From assembly GCA_019058315.1 (NCBI GenBank), contig JAHPZH010000004.1:124001-188000 (forward strand): a stretch of 64,000 bases of DNA, given 5' to 3'. The notes under the pieces were generated by a model. It made no database searches, was not told where the DNA came from, and saw nothing but the letters and a program-made list of their open reading frames with translations. Both the position numbers and the translations under genes were made by a program. The DNA comes from Candidatus Helarchaeota archaeon (GTDB taxonomy: Archaea > Asgardarchaeota > Lokiarchaeia > Helarchaeales > RDOG01). This document shows, in pieces, positions 17,472 to 26,408 of this stretch (position 1 is its first letter; every line of letters begins with the position of its first letter).

Positions 17472-17756
17472 TTGAAATCTCCAGAAATAGAAATTACTAA
17501 TGGTGAAGTTACGAAAATTTTCAAAGCTCTTGCCTCTGCAACGAGGTGGAAGATTTTAAAACTCTTAACCAATGGCAATAATTTAGATGTTTCAAGGATA
17601 GCTGAAAGTTTGAAGCAAACTGAAGCCAATATTTCGGCACAAATAAAAATCCTTGAAAAAGCAGGTTTGGTGATAAGTCACTATGAACCAGGAGAGCATG
17701 GAGTTAGAAAAGTTTGTGAACCTGCTTGCGAAAAACTAATAATCAAGATATTATAG
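17472..17756 (+). CDS. ArsR-family winged-helix transcriptional regulator
   Basis: 94 residues. A winged-helix DNA-binding domain spans about residues 10-80: ALASATRWKILKLL is the typical ArsR helix 1-2, LDVSRIAESLKQTEANISAQIKILEKAGLV the recognition unit, and SHYEPGEHGVRKVCEP the wing. Two cysteines close together near the C-terminus (VCEPACEK) could bind metal or sense redox state, but no classic ArsR metal box is seen. TTG start with GGAAGGT upstream. It is the distal gene of a small operon whose leader holds an inverted repeat, suggesting autoregulation. Target genes are unknown. Confidence 0.85.
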   Translation: MKSPEIEITNGEVTKIFKALASATRWKILKLLTNGNNLDVSRIAESLKQTEANISAQIKILEKAGLVISHYEPGEHGVRKVCEPACEKLIIKIL

Positions 17757-17808
17757 TACTCTTTCAAACTTCCTTCCTTTTTTCTTTTATTTATTTAAAT
17801 TGAAATGC

Positions 17809-19320
17809 TTAATCTAAGTTTTTTATCTGTTCAAAATCCTTTGCACTCTCTTCTAAATCTAAAAATTTTGTCTTTGGATTTGATTTTTTTGGTCTGATTT
17901 TAACAAAAATTGGGAAATTGACAACATTTCCAACAATCAATGCCTCTCCTATGGGAAGTGTGGATATCATTTTCAGGGATTCTTTTGTAATTTGCTCTGA
18001 ACTTTCTCGTATATGGTCTAAATCATATGGATTTGTAATTCTTAAAATTATATTTGTTCCACATTGACTTAATACTGTAGTTGAGAGCTTTACAGGTCTT
18101 TGACTTATTACACAAAGTGAACTGCCAAATTTTCTACCTTCTCTGGCGTATAATTCAATTATTGAACGAGAAATTGCTAATTCACGCTTTCTTCCTTCGG
18201 GAACAAATTGATGTGCTTCTTCTAATACTAAAACAAATGGTGGAATTAACTTTTCTTTACGCAACCAAAAATATCGAGTTGCAATATAATCAACTATCAT
18301 TTGTTTTTTCTTTAGACCGGTTGTAGGTGAAAGATCAAATATTAATGCTTCTCCAGGTTTTATCGAATTTAGTAGATTTGGATTTTCAGATTCCCCAAAA
18401 AGACCAGATTTTTTTAATTTATAAAGCCACCCTTTAAGAGCTTCTTTTGTTTGTGTCTTAATATTTTCATTAGAATCGATACATTCCATGATATCCGAAA
18501 TATTATATTGTTTTTTCTCTTTTTTCAATTGACTAATTATCGGTCCTAATTCTCGAAGCTGTACGGATGAAATTTCTGGTAAATATTTTGTAAAATCCAT
18601 TTCTCCTAATAAAGAGGTTTGAAACGAGATATATGGACTCGATACTACTTTAATCTTATCCGAAAAATCCTTAAATTCACCATTAACTGGTTTTTCGGAT
18701 AATACTGTATATTCTCCATGGACATCTATAATTATAACTCCAACACGACCATCTTCGATTTTTCTTGATAATAATTCTTCCAAAATTACTGATGTAGTAT
18801 AAGATTTTCCAGCACCACTCATAGCTAATAGTGCTAGGTGTTTTTGAAACATTCGAGTAAGATTAAAATGTGCTGGAAGATTGTGAAAATTCATTTTTCC
18901 TAAATTAAGTCCTCTTTCTTGATCCAAACCCAGAAATTTTTCTAATAACATATTTTCTGCAATGAAAACTTTCATACCAGGTGAAGGTGGGAAAGAAATC
19001 CGCTTTAATCGATTATCATTAAAAATTCCTAAGCATTTTACATTTGCGATCATATATTCCCATCTATCTATTGGAAATATTGAGTCAAGCGAATGACCTC
19101 CTCTTTCATATTCTCTCACGCTTTCGGCACGATTAAAATATCTATTTGTCTTTATTATCTCTAAGACCATTCCTAATATATTTCCTTCTTCGGACTCAAT
19201 TTGAACAAATTGTCCTGTATGAATTGGGGAGGTTTTTCCATTATCTTTTACTACAAAACTAAATTTATCTGAACTAGGTCCATTAAAAGTAGTAATTATG
19301 GTTCCAATTTCTTCATTCAT
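17809..19320 (-). CDS. herA: HerA DNA-translocating hexameric ATPase
   Basis: 503 residues. HerA is a bipolar helicase/translocase that works with the NurA nuclease, and with Mre11-Rad50, in end resection. The N-terminal HAS-barrel-like beta domain covers residues 1-120. Walker A is MSGAGKSYTTS (about 167-177), followed by VIIIDVHGEYTVL. Walker B is FVLVLEEAHQFVP, then an arginine-containing ISRSIIELYAREGRKFG and the SQRP motif. Length is typical. ATG with AGGTG 5 nt upstream. It lies 8 nt downstream of nurA, whose stop overlaps this ribosome-binding site. Mre11 and Rad50 are not in the window. Confidence 0.96.
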   Translation of the reverse strand: MNEEIGTIITTFNGPSSDKFSFVVKDNGKTSPIHTGQFVQIESEEGNILGMVLEIIKTNRYFNRAESVREYERGGHSLDSIFPIDRWEYMIANVKCLGIFNDNRLKRISFPPSPGMKVFIAENMLLEKFLGLDQERGLNLGKMNFHNLPAHFNLTRMFQKHLALLAMSGAGKSYTTSVILEELLSRKIEDGRVGVIIIDVHGEYTVLSEKPVNGEFKDFSDKIKVVSSPYISFQTSLLGEMDFTKYLPEISSVQLRELGPIISQLKKEKKQYNISDIMECIDSNENIKTQTKEALKGWLYKLKKSGLFGESENPNLLNSIKPGEALIFDLSPTTGLKKKQMIVDYIATRYFWLRKEKLIPPFVLVLEEAHQFVPEGRKRELAISRSIIELYAREGRKFGSSLCVISQRPVKLSTTVLSQCGTNIILRITNPYDLDHIRESSEQITKESLKMISTLPIGEALIVGNVVNFPIFVKIRPKKSNPKTKFLDLEESAKDFEQIKNLD

Positions 19321-19328
19321 AAAAACAC

Positions 19329-20474
19329 CTAACGGAAAGGTCTTCTATTTCTCCTTAATTTTAAATAACTTAATCCTATATTCTGTTCTAGAATGTTATA
19401 TAAAATATCCATATCTGTTTCCATCAATTTTGCTCTAGCATCTGCTTCGATTAAGATTGATGGAACTGCAAATTCCACATGATGGCATGCAAGTGGTAAA
19501 AGGGCTGCTGAAATCTTATTAGCTGTCGATATCGGACTTGAGTTTAATGTTAAAAATTCAATTCTCATAGGAAAATCGAATGGAACTGATTTTAAATAAA
19601 AAATTTTAAATTTTTCCACCATTTTTTTATCAAAATCTTTAAGAATATTGTGATTTTCGGGAGCATCCGAATAGCTCATAATGCAAGTTCTTTCATTTAC
19701 CTCTAAAATCCGATATAATAATTCACAATCATAAATCTGAGTTATCATGCCACGATAGTCTAAATCTAAAATTAAATTTAGACGAGGATAATAATCAATT
19801 AATTTTGGTATAATTCTTCCTAAAAGGGAGGCAAATCTGCGCGATCGGGAATCTTTTATACATCCAGCTAGTAAAATATTCTTCTCAATGCAATTTTCGA
19901 ATAGTTTTTGATATTTTTCTATGATCTTTTGATATTCAATAAATATCTTTGACGATGAATGGGGCTTATCGCTTGGTAATGGCAGTATGGAACCGTCTAA
20001 AACAATCAAATTTGGTCTTTTTGATTTATTAGTCATTGATATTGCCAAATCTAGTTCTTTTTTTAACCGTTCTAATGAAATAAATATCTCACTTTCATTT
20101 TGATTCAATGGTGTAATATTTGGAATTAAATTAGGAGTTGGTGATTTTTCTGGAAAATATGTTACATAGGGTTTATCTTTATGAAATTCAAAAATACATG
20201 CGACAGCTCGTGTTGCAATTAAATCAAAATTATAAAAATTCTTGGCAATTATTCCTCCATCGATACCTACTACAGATAACCCCGAAAGATTAGTGGGTAA
20301 CACCTTATATACTAATTTATCTTCAGAAATATCCTTCGAAATTAAGGAAGATATTAATTTAAAGTCGAATTCATACTTTAAATCAGAAAATATACTAGCA
20401 AATTTATCCTTCTCTGACTCAATTTTATGAATTTTTTGAGCAATGGATTGGATATTTTGAATTATCTCACTCAA
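19329..20474 (-). CDS. nurA: NurA 5'-3' nuclease
   Basis: 381 residues with the NurA RNase-H-like fold. The first metal-binding aspartate is in VVGIDGGIIAKNF (about residues 68-80), a second acidic strand is LIVLDGSILPLP (about 157-168), and NLILDLDYRGMITQI lies near 233-247. The C-terminus contains LACHHVEFAVPSILIEADARA, typical of the family. It starts with TTG preceded by GAGGTC. It is the first gene of the nurA-herA operon, the conserved archaeal gene pair whose products form one nuclease-translocase complex. Length is normal. Confidence 0.94.
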   Translation of the reverse strand: MSEIIQNIQSIAQKIHKIESEKDKFASIFSDLKYEFDFKLISSLISKDISEDKLVYKVLPTNLSGLSVVGIDGGIIAKNFYNFDLIATRAVACIFEFHKDKPYVTYFPEKSPTPNLIPNITPLNQNESEIFISLERLKKELDLAISMTNKSKRPNLIVLDGSILPLPSDKPHSSSKIFIEYQKIIEKYQKLFENCIEKNILLAGCIKDSRSRRFASLLGRIIPKLIDYYPRLNLILDLDYRGMITQIYDCELLYRILEVNERTCIMSYSDAPENHNILKDFDKKMVEKFKIFYLKSVPFDFPMRIEFLTLNSSPISTANKISAALLPLACHHVEFAVPSILIEADARAKLMETDMDILYNILEQNIGLSYLKLRRNRRPFR

Positions 20475-20667
20475 TATTTGACCTCATATTATAATCATGC
20501 AAATCTCAATAATGACTAGTTGAAAAAAAGATATTAAACCCCCCTAATTTAAAGAAAGAGAGGGCGAGATAAGTGAAAAAAGTAAAAATATGAATTAAGT
20601 GCTAATATTTTTGTCAAATATTAGTTTATTATCCAAAAATGAGTTAAAAATAAGATTTTTTAGATAT

Positions 20668-22308
20668 TTATGAAATACAATTTTTAATAAATGAAACATA
20701 TAAGGGGCTCGGTAATTCAGGTCTAGATTTATATTCAGGATGAAATTGAACTCCAACTATCCATTTTTTATTTTCGATTTCTATGGCATTTATTATTTTA
20801 CCTGTTTCGTCATTAGCAGAAATTACTAAACCTTTTTCATCTGCACTTTTTGTATATTCAGGCATAATATGGAATCTATGACGAAATCGTTCCTTAATTT
20901 CTTTCTGTCCATTATAAGCTTTAGATAAGAGGGTATTCTCTTTTAATATTATTTTATGTGCTCCTAATCTCATAGTTCCACCCTTCTCCATTATATCTCG
21001 CTGCTCTGGGAGAAGATCTACTACTGGATTACATGTTTCGGGAATTATTTCTGTAGAATTAGCATCATCTAATCCGAGGTAATCCCTACAAAAAGCACAG
21101 AATAGGAGTTGCGCGCCAAAACATATGCCTAGATACGGAATATTTTCTTTTATCGCATATCTTGCAGATAATATCATACCCTCAACACCCCTTTTCCCAA
21201 ATCCTGGAGTCATTAATATTCCATCAAAATTCTTTAATTTTTCAACTAATTGAGGGTTTTTTTCAAATTCTTCAGTATCAAGCCAAGTAATCTGGACCTT
21301 ATTACCAAGACTTGCTGCAGCATGTTTTAATGCTTCATTGATACTTACATAGCTATCTGAAATATCTATGTATTTTCCTGGCATTGCAATATTTATGATT
21401 TTAGTCGGTTTTTTAAAATTGGCAACCATTTCCTCCCATTTGCTTAATTCTGGCTTCGGAGCGACCATTGAAAGTAAATTATTAGAAAGGTAATTACCTA
21501 AATCTTGATCTTCAAAAATTATAGGTAGCTCATAAATAGTTTCTAGTTCCGGGTTTGAAATAACTGCATTTTCTGGTACATTACAATATGATGAAATCTT
21601 TTTCTTAACTGAATCTGGTAAAAACATTTTGGCTCGACCAACTACTATATCCGGTTGTAAACCAAGCCCTTGAAGAACACGCACGCTATGTTGAGTAGGT
21701 TTTGTTTTTAATTCACCAACACTTTCGGAATATGGAATTAATGTTACATGAACTAGAGCGGTATCATTTTTTGGTTCCTCAATACGAAATTGCCGTATTG
21801 CTTCCAAAAAAGGCATTGCTTCTATATCTCCTACCGTACCTCCAATCTCTGTTATTAAAATGTCACAACCCTCCTTGGCAATATTTCGGATACGATCTTT
21901 AATTTCATCTGTGATATGTGGAATAATTTGGATTGTCTTCCCTAAAAATGAACCATATCGCTCTTTGAGAATAACAGAAAGATAAATTTGTCCACTTGTA
22001 ATATTTGCTGATGGGTGTAAATTTTTTCTTAGAAAACGCTCATAAGTACCAAAATCTTGATCAATTTCACTAATTCTATAGCTCGGTCCTCCTTCTACGG
22101 GTTGGAAATCCCAAACATCTTCCGTAACGAAAACTTCACCATGTTCTACTGGATTTAAAGTTCCTGGATCAACATTTAAATAAGGATCTATTTTTATAAT
22201 TGAAACATCATAATTCCTAAACTGGAATAATTTACCTATACTCGCAGACGTAACTCCTTTTCCAATACCACTCATGACTCCTCCAGTTACAAAAATATAT
22301 TTCGTCAT
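20668..22308 (-). CDS. pyrG: CTP synthase
   Basis: It aminates UTP to CTP using glutamine and ATP. The N-terminal amidoligase domain (about residues 1-270) starts TKYIFVTGGVMSGIGKG, with the P-loop, and includes EIGGTVGDIE. The C-terminal class I glutamine amidotransferase domain carries the nucleophile in LGICFGAQLL and the His-Glu pair in GVQFHPEYKSRP. I chose ATG 22308 (546 residues), matching the conserved family N-terminus. An upstream in-frame ATG at 22338 would add 10 non-conserved residues. All catalytic residues are visible. It is monocistronic, with an AT-rich region of about 300 bp upstream. Confidence 0.97.
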   Translation of the reverse strand: MTKYIFVTGGVMSGIGKGVTSASIGKLFQFRNYDVSIIKIDPYLNVDPGTLNPVEHGEVFVTEDVWDFQPVEGGPSYRISEIDQDFGTYERFLRKNLHPSANITSGQIYLSVILKERYGSFLGKTIQIIPHITDEIKDRIRNIAKEGCDILITEIGGTVGDIEAMPFLEAIRQFRIEEPKNDTALVHVTLIPYSESVGELKTKPTQHSVRVLQGLGLQPDIVVGRAKMFLPDSVKKKISSYCNVPENAVISNPELETIYELPIIFEDQDLGNYLSNNLLSMVAPKPELSKWEEMVANFKKPTKIINIAMPGKYIDISDSYVSINEALKHAAASLGNKVQITWLDTEEFEKNPQLVEKLKNFDGILMTPGFGKRGVEGMILSARYAIKENIPYLGICFGAQLLFCAFCRDYLGLDDANSTEIIPETCNPVVDLLPEQRDIMEKGGTMRLGAHKIILKENTLLSKAYNGQKEIKERFRHRFHIMPEYTKSADEKGLVISANDETGKIINAIEIENKKWIVGVQFHPEYKSRPELPSPLYVSFIKNCIS

Positions 22309-22607
22309 TTCAAAATGCCCGTTTTTTTTTAAATGCATTTCTACATTTCTAAAATTTTCATTAACAAGAAAAAGAATTCATATTCTCCATTTAATAATTA
22401 ATATAAATAATAATATATTACGAGTCTTTTCAATACTTAAATTTAGTTGAAAATTTTGTTACTATATTTTTAATATTACATAATTGAATAATAAAAATCC
22501 TCATGAAAACTTAAATAGTTTAAATTTCTAAAAATATTCAGTAATAATTGTTTTTTTCGCAATTTTAATATTAGTTTTTTAAGAATATCACAATTTTAGG
22601 TGAATGA
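22309..22607. other. AT-rich divergent intergenic region
   Basis: About 300 bp between pyrG and the small Cys-rich frame. It is AT-rich with several TATA-like runs but shows no clear palindrome, RNA structure or coding frame. Confidence 0.45.
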
Positions 22608-22802
22608 TTGAATTACGAAGATTGTATGAATTGCATAAGTTTCCAAAAACAAAAAAGATGTAATGAGATTATTTTACAAAACTGGTGCCAGAGAATAAAG
22701 AGACCTATTAGTCTAATTCCAATTTGTTATGTAAACAATTTAAAAAAATCAAATGTAAATACAATTCCATTTATACCTACACAATTTCAAAGTGATAAAT
22801 AA
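22608..22802 (+). CDS. Small cysteine-rich protein
   Basis: A 64-residue frame starting TTG at 22608, with AGGTGA 4 nt upstream. Four cysteines fall in a C-x2-C-x8-C-x8-C pattern near the N-terminus (CMNC at residues 6-9, then about 18 and 27), with one more at about residue 45. That spacing suggests a small metal- or Fe-S-binding fold. It loosely recalls the Cys-rich protein at 38.7-38.9 kb. It stands alone between pyrG and an ABC transporter on the other strand. Function unknown, and the frame is short enough to be spurious. Confidence 0.45.
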   Translation: MNYEDCMNCISFQKQKRCNEIILQNWCQRIKRPISLIPICYVNNLKKSNVNTIPFIPTQFQSDK

Positions 22803-22844
22803 AAAATTAATAAAAATCAGAGATCTTGTCATTTTCTTTTGTAA

Positions 22845-24524
22845 TTATTCTAAGTCATTTAATTTCTTTATACCAAAACGTAACATGCTAATTGAAAGAA
22901 TTAGAAGGACACATGGGATTATTATCAATGAATATATTCCTAAAATGTTTAAAATTTCAATGATAAAATAAAATATCCCGAAAAATATGCCTATAAAGAT
23001 TAAAATATTTGTTGTCATCTTTGGAGATCTTTCACTAAAAGCTGGTCGCCAACATTGAATTCCAACTGAAATCACCAAAGCTGAAAATACCCAGATGTTT
23101 GTATTTATGAAAAAAATTAATGTGTATAATAAACTATATTCAGAAAAAAGGGAAACTACTATTACCACAGGGAATGTAATGAGAAATAACATAAAATAGT
23201 TAACTTGAACGAATGAATTAACTAAAGCGGAAACTCCTCGAGGGGACTTTTTAAAAATCCAAACCATATCCTTAGATCTAACCAGAATCATACTTCCTAA
23301 CATTGGACCAATCATCATTGCGAACATTAAACCTGTGAGTATCATTGGATATTCTTGTGACATTACATCTCCTGATAAAATTTGAATAAAATCTGTATTT
23401 TGTCTTGAGAAAATTATTGATGAAATGGGAATTAACATTGCAAGAATCATCCCATATAACATTCTAACAAGATTTTCTCTTCTTCTAAAAAATTCTTTTG
23501 CTTGCGTTATAAAAACTGGTCCAAATAAAATTCTTAAAAATTGATAAATTCGATGTTCTTTGGTAATGCTTATAGTTTCTGTTTTTGCTCCTAACTCTAA
23601 ACTATAAAATCTATCACCATAATGATATCCAAGATAAAAAATACTTAATGTAAAGATAGAAGCTAGACCAATAAATGAAAATAGGAGTTCTATTGGTATG
23701 AAATTTGGCATAATAGAGAAATTAATTATATCCCCAAACCAAGTTGTTGGAATGAATTTCAAAATGAATTGAATATTGGGATCAAAAAATGCATATGGGA
23801 ACATTGAAAAGCCAAGAATTGGGATAGCTAAAATAATTCCGATTAAAAAGAAAAAACCTTTGGCTTTTTCAGCTCCTCCTTCAGATTGCCCTAATTTTAA
23901 GGAGACATATGAAGCTGTAATTGTCCCAAGGAAAGTTCCTATGATAAACAACCATAGTAGTATTATAGTAAGTGTGAAATAGGACATAAGTGAAAGTGGA
24001 ATAAAAATAGATATTATCGACCAAAAAATAGGAACAAATATGGATGCAGCGATTGAATAAATTGGAACTCGTCCTAAAAAATTACCCAATAACATATCTT
24101 TGGCTTCGATCGGCGAACTTAAGACTATTTCAAAATGACTAACATTAAGTTGTCGGATTGATGTTTGAATTGGATGGGTTATTGCCATAAAAAAAACGAA
24201 AAAACATAAAATCTCTATAAATGGTGGAATAAGTTGAATTGCCAAGGTTGAAAAAACATTAGTATTTAGAAATATTATTTGAAGTTGTTGAGTTTGTGCT
24301 GATGAAATAGCTAATTTAGGGATAATAATAAATGAAACAATAAGTTTTTCGTATAAATTGGATTTATACATGGGAATTATATAAAAAAAATTCAATAAAA
24401 TCAAAGATATATTTATAAAAATAGTAATTATTATAATTGAGTAAAAAAATAATCGTCTATTCTTTCTAAATAACGTTGTCCATAAGCGAATCTCGTTCTT
24501 AGCTATAGTACGCCAACCCGACAA
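22845..24524 (-). CDS. ABC-2-type transporter permease
   Basis: 559 residues with roughly a dozen hydrophobic segments, the membrane half of an ABC exporter. The N-terminus GWRTIAKNEIRLWTTLFRKN is the amphipathic elbow-like helix of ABC-2 permeases. Conserved-looking loops include FEIVLSSPIEAKDMLLGNF and, in the second half, KDMVWIFKKSPRG, so the protein may contain two homologous halves. TTG start; the ribosome-binding region (GAGAGGAC) overlaps the end of the ATPase gene 13 nt upstream, so the two are coupled. The substrate is unknown; export of a lipid, peptide or drug is possible. Confidence 0.85.
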   Translation of the reverse strand: MSGWRTIAKNEIRLWTTLFRKNRRLFFYSIIIITIFINISLILLNFFYIIPMYKSNLYEKLIVSFIIIPKLAISSAQTQQLQIIFLNTNVFSTLAIQLIPPFIEILCFFVFFMAITHPIQTSIRQLNVSHFEIVLSSPIEAKDMLLGNFLGRVPIYSIAASIFVPIFWSIISIFIPLSLMSYFTLTIILLWLFIIGTFLGTITASYVSLKLGQSEGGAEKAKGFFFLIGIILAIPILGFSMFPYAFFDPNIQFILKFIPTTWFGDIINFSIMPNFIPIELLFSFIGLASIFTLSIFYLGYHYGDRFYSLELGAKTETISITKEHRIYQFLRILFGPVFITQAKEFFRRRENLVRMLYGMILAMLIPISSIIFSRQNTDFIQILSGDVMSQEYPMILTGLMFAMMIGPMLGSMILVRSKDMVWIFKKSPRGVSALVNSFVQVNYFMLFLITFPVVIVVSLFSEYSLLYTLIFFINTNIWVFSALVISVGIQCWRPAFSERSPKMTTNILIFIGIFFGIFYFIIEILNILGIYSLIIIPCVLLILSISMLRFGIKKLNDLE

Positions 24525-24537
24525 GTCTAAGTCCTCT

Positions 24538-25299
24538 CTATTTTCTCCATCCTAAAAGATCTTCTTCTCGAACTTTCCCCATTATTTTTAGATATGCTTG
24601 TTCCAAGTCTTTTGTATCTGTCTCTTCAATTATTTTCTTAGTATCTCCTTCAATTACTAATTTTCCTTCTTTAATAATTCCAATGATATCACACAAATCT
24701 TCTGCATGTTTGAGAAGATGAGTACACAAAAAAATTGTCTTGTCTGCTTTTTTAGCAAGCTGTTGAATCATGTCTCGAACCATTAGAGAAGCTTCCGGAT
24801 CTAAATTAGATGTAGGTTCGTCAAGGAAAATTACTTTAGGATCATGAATTATCGCTGACATTAGACAAACTTTCTGTTTCATACCGCGGGAATAACCCTC
24901 TAATAAATCATTTTCTCTGCCTTTTAGTTCAAATAATTCAATTAATTCGTAAATCCTCTCTTTTAAAATAGCGCTAGGAACAGAATACAATTCTCCAATA
25001 AATTCTAGAAATTCAACACAAGTAAGTTTATCATAAAGTCCAGGAGATTCTGGTAAAAAACCAGAAATGGATTTAACCTTTTTTTGATCTTTTTGTATGT
25101 CGTAACCATTAACCTTTGCTTTTCCTGAAGTAGGTTTTATTATAGCATTAAGTATTCTAACAGTTGTTGTCTTTCCAGCACCATTCGGTCCTAAGAGTCC
25201 AAAGGTTACCCCGTGAGGAATTTCAAGGTCTAAATTATCTACAGCAATAATTTTACCAAATTTTTTAGTCAAATGTTCTGTTTGTATAATATTTTGCAT
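24538..25299 (-). CDS. ABC transporter ATP-binding protein
   Basis: A 253-residue ATPase of the ABC-2/DrrA/CcmA class. Walker A is LLGPNGAGKTTT (about residue 30). The Q-loop region is SGFLPESPGLYD. The signature is degenerate, EGYSRGMKQK in place of LSGGQ-type, which is common in this class. Walker B is VIFLDEPTSNLDP, and the H-loop lies in FLCTHLLKHAEDL. I chose ATG 25299 with GGAGA 6 nt upstream; an earlier TTG is less well placed. It forms an operon with the permease downstream. Substrate unknown. Confidence 0.93.
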   Translation of the reverse strand: MQNIIQTEHLTKKFGKIIAVDNLDLEIPHGVTFGLLGPNGAGKTTTVRILNAIIKPTSGKAKVNGYDIQKDQKKVKSISGFLPESPGLYDKLTCVEFLEFIGELYSVPSAILKERIYELIELFELKGRENDLLEGYSRGMKQKVCLMSAIIHDPKVIFLDEPTSNLDPEASLMVRDMIQQLAKKADKTIFLCTHLLKHAEDLCDIIGIIKEGKLVIEGDTKKIIEETDTKDLEQAYLKIMGKVREEDLLGWRK

Positions 25300-25785
25300 A
25301 CAATTCTCCAATTTGATTAATTTTATACTTATTATACAAATTGTATTTTAAGAATTAAAATAAAAATGTAAAATAAAAATTTTGTATAAGGTTAAAAAAA
25401 CATATCTCATTTGGATTTAGTAAAAAAGTAATAATTGTGAATTTTAAAGAAAATAAAACTAATTGAATTATTAACTTACTTAAAATTTATAAAATAAATC
25501 AAATTTTATAAATATTTTTAAGTGATTTTGTAATAATATATTGTGGAATTATTATTAAATTTAAGATATTGTCAATTTTTTAATTTAATATTAATCGAAT
25601 TTAAAATAAAAGTCGAAAAATAATTTTGAATTTCTATTTTTATTTTATGATCCTTCCTTATATTAAAGTTGTAAACATTTTAGAAATTCAAAATATTGGT
25701 TTAAAATTAAGAGAGATAATCAAAATTTGGTATATTTTACTACAAAATTGTTTCTATCAGTTATAAAATATTATTGGAGATAAAA
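25300..25785. other. AT-rich divergent intergenic region
   Basis: About 485 bp between the ABC operon and the RPB5 gene. There is no coding frame, GC-rich structure or clear repeat. TATA-like runs near 25730-25740 (TATATTTTAC) are placed suitably for the RPB5 gene. Confidence 0.45.
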
Positions 25786-26340
25786 TTGCAGGATTTAATT
25801 AGTAATACTAAAAAAATTATGAAAGTTCGGGGGTATAAAGTAAAAGAACAAGAAAAGTTGGATAAAAATCAAATTTTTTTAATTTGTGAAAAAAATTCTG
25901 GGAAGCCAAAAGAAGCTTTTCAAGTACTTATTTTAGGGGGAGATGGTACCACTGGTGTTGCAATTATCAGGGATATGGTCAAAGAAATGAAAAAAAAGAA
26001 AATTAATAATAAATTAATAATAGCTGGTGGCAAAGTCACAAGATCCGCTAAAAATGAAATGGAGGCAAATAAAATAGAGTTTATTCCAGCTCATTTGGTC
26101 TTAATGAATATATTAGAACATGAAATGGTTCCTAAACATGAAATAATACCTGAGGAAGAAGCAAATCAAATATTGGAAAAATATAGAATAACTCCAGAAC
26201 AGTTGCCTCTTATTTTTGATACCGATCCAGTTGCAATGATTATCGGAGCAAAACCTGGTGATTATATTAAAATAACACGTAAAAGTCAAACTGCAGGGAT
26301 GAGTATAATATATAGATTATGTATAAAAGGAGAGGAATAA
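25786..26340 (+). CDS. rpo5: RNA polymerase subunit Rpo5/RPB5, full-length eukaryote type
   Basis: 184 residues. The C-terminal part (about 108-180) is the archaeal RpoH domain: HEMVPKHEIIPEEEA, RITPEQLPLIFDTDPVA, GAKPGDYIKITRKSQTAG and a final IIYRLC. Residues 1-107 match the pattern of the eukaryotic RPB5 jaw domain: an N-terminal helix KKIMKVRGYKVKEQEKLD, then a central region with TTGVAIIRDMVKEMKKKKIN and KLIIAGGKVTRSAKNEME, comparable by memory to VGIKTIKVY...NITRALIVVQQGMTPSAKQ of human RPB5. Typical archaeal Rpo5 is about 80 residues and lacks the jaw. TTG start with GGAGA 5 nt upstream. It stands alone, not beside rpoB as is usual. Confidence 0.9.
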   Translation: MQDLISNTKKIMKVRGYKVKEQEKLDKNQIFLICEKNSGKPKEAFQVLILGGDGTTGVAIIRDMVKEMKKKKINNKLIIAGGKVTRSAKNEMEANKIEFIPAHLVLMNILEHEMVPKHEIIPEEEANQILEKYRITPEQLPLIFDTDPVAMIIGAKPGDYIKITRKSQTAGMSIIYRLCIKGEE

Positions 26341-26408
26341 TGTCAGGGATAATGTCGTTCTCTTAGAATTTAATTTTAATTTTTCTCAATTTTAATAATT
26401 TTAAATAA

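Noticed and set aside
22845..25299. Considered as part of the winged-helix/ABC system at 30-38 kb.
   Set aside because: It is a self-contained ATPase-permease operon of the common ABC-2 type with no winged-helix or zinc-ribbon parts, separated by RPB5, TFB and other genes.
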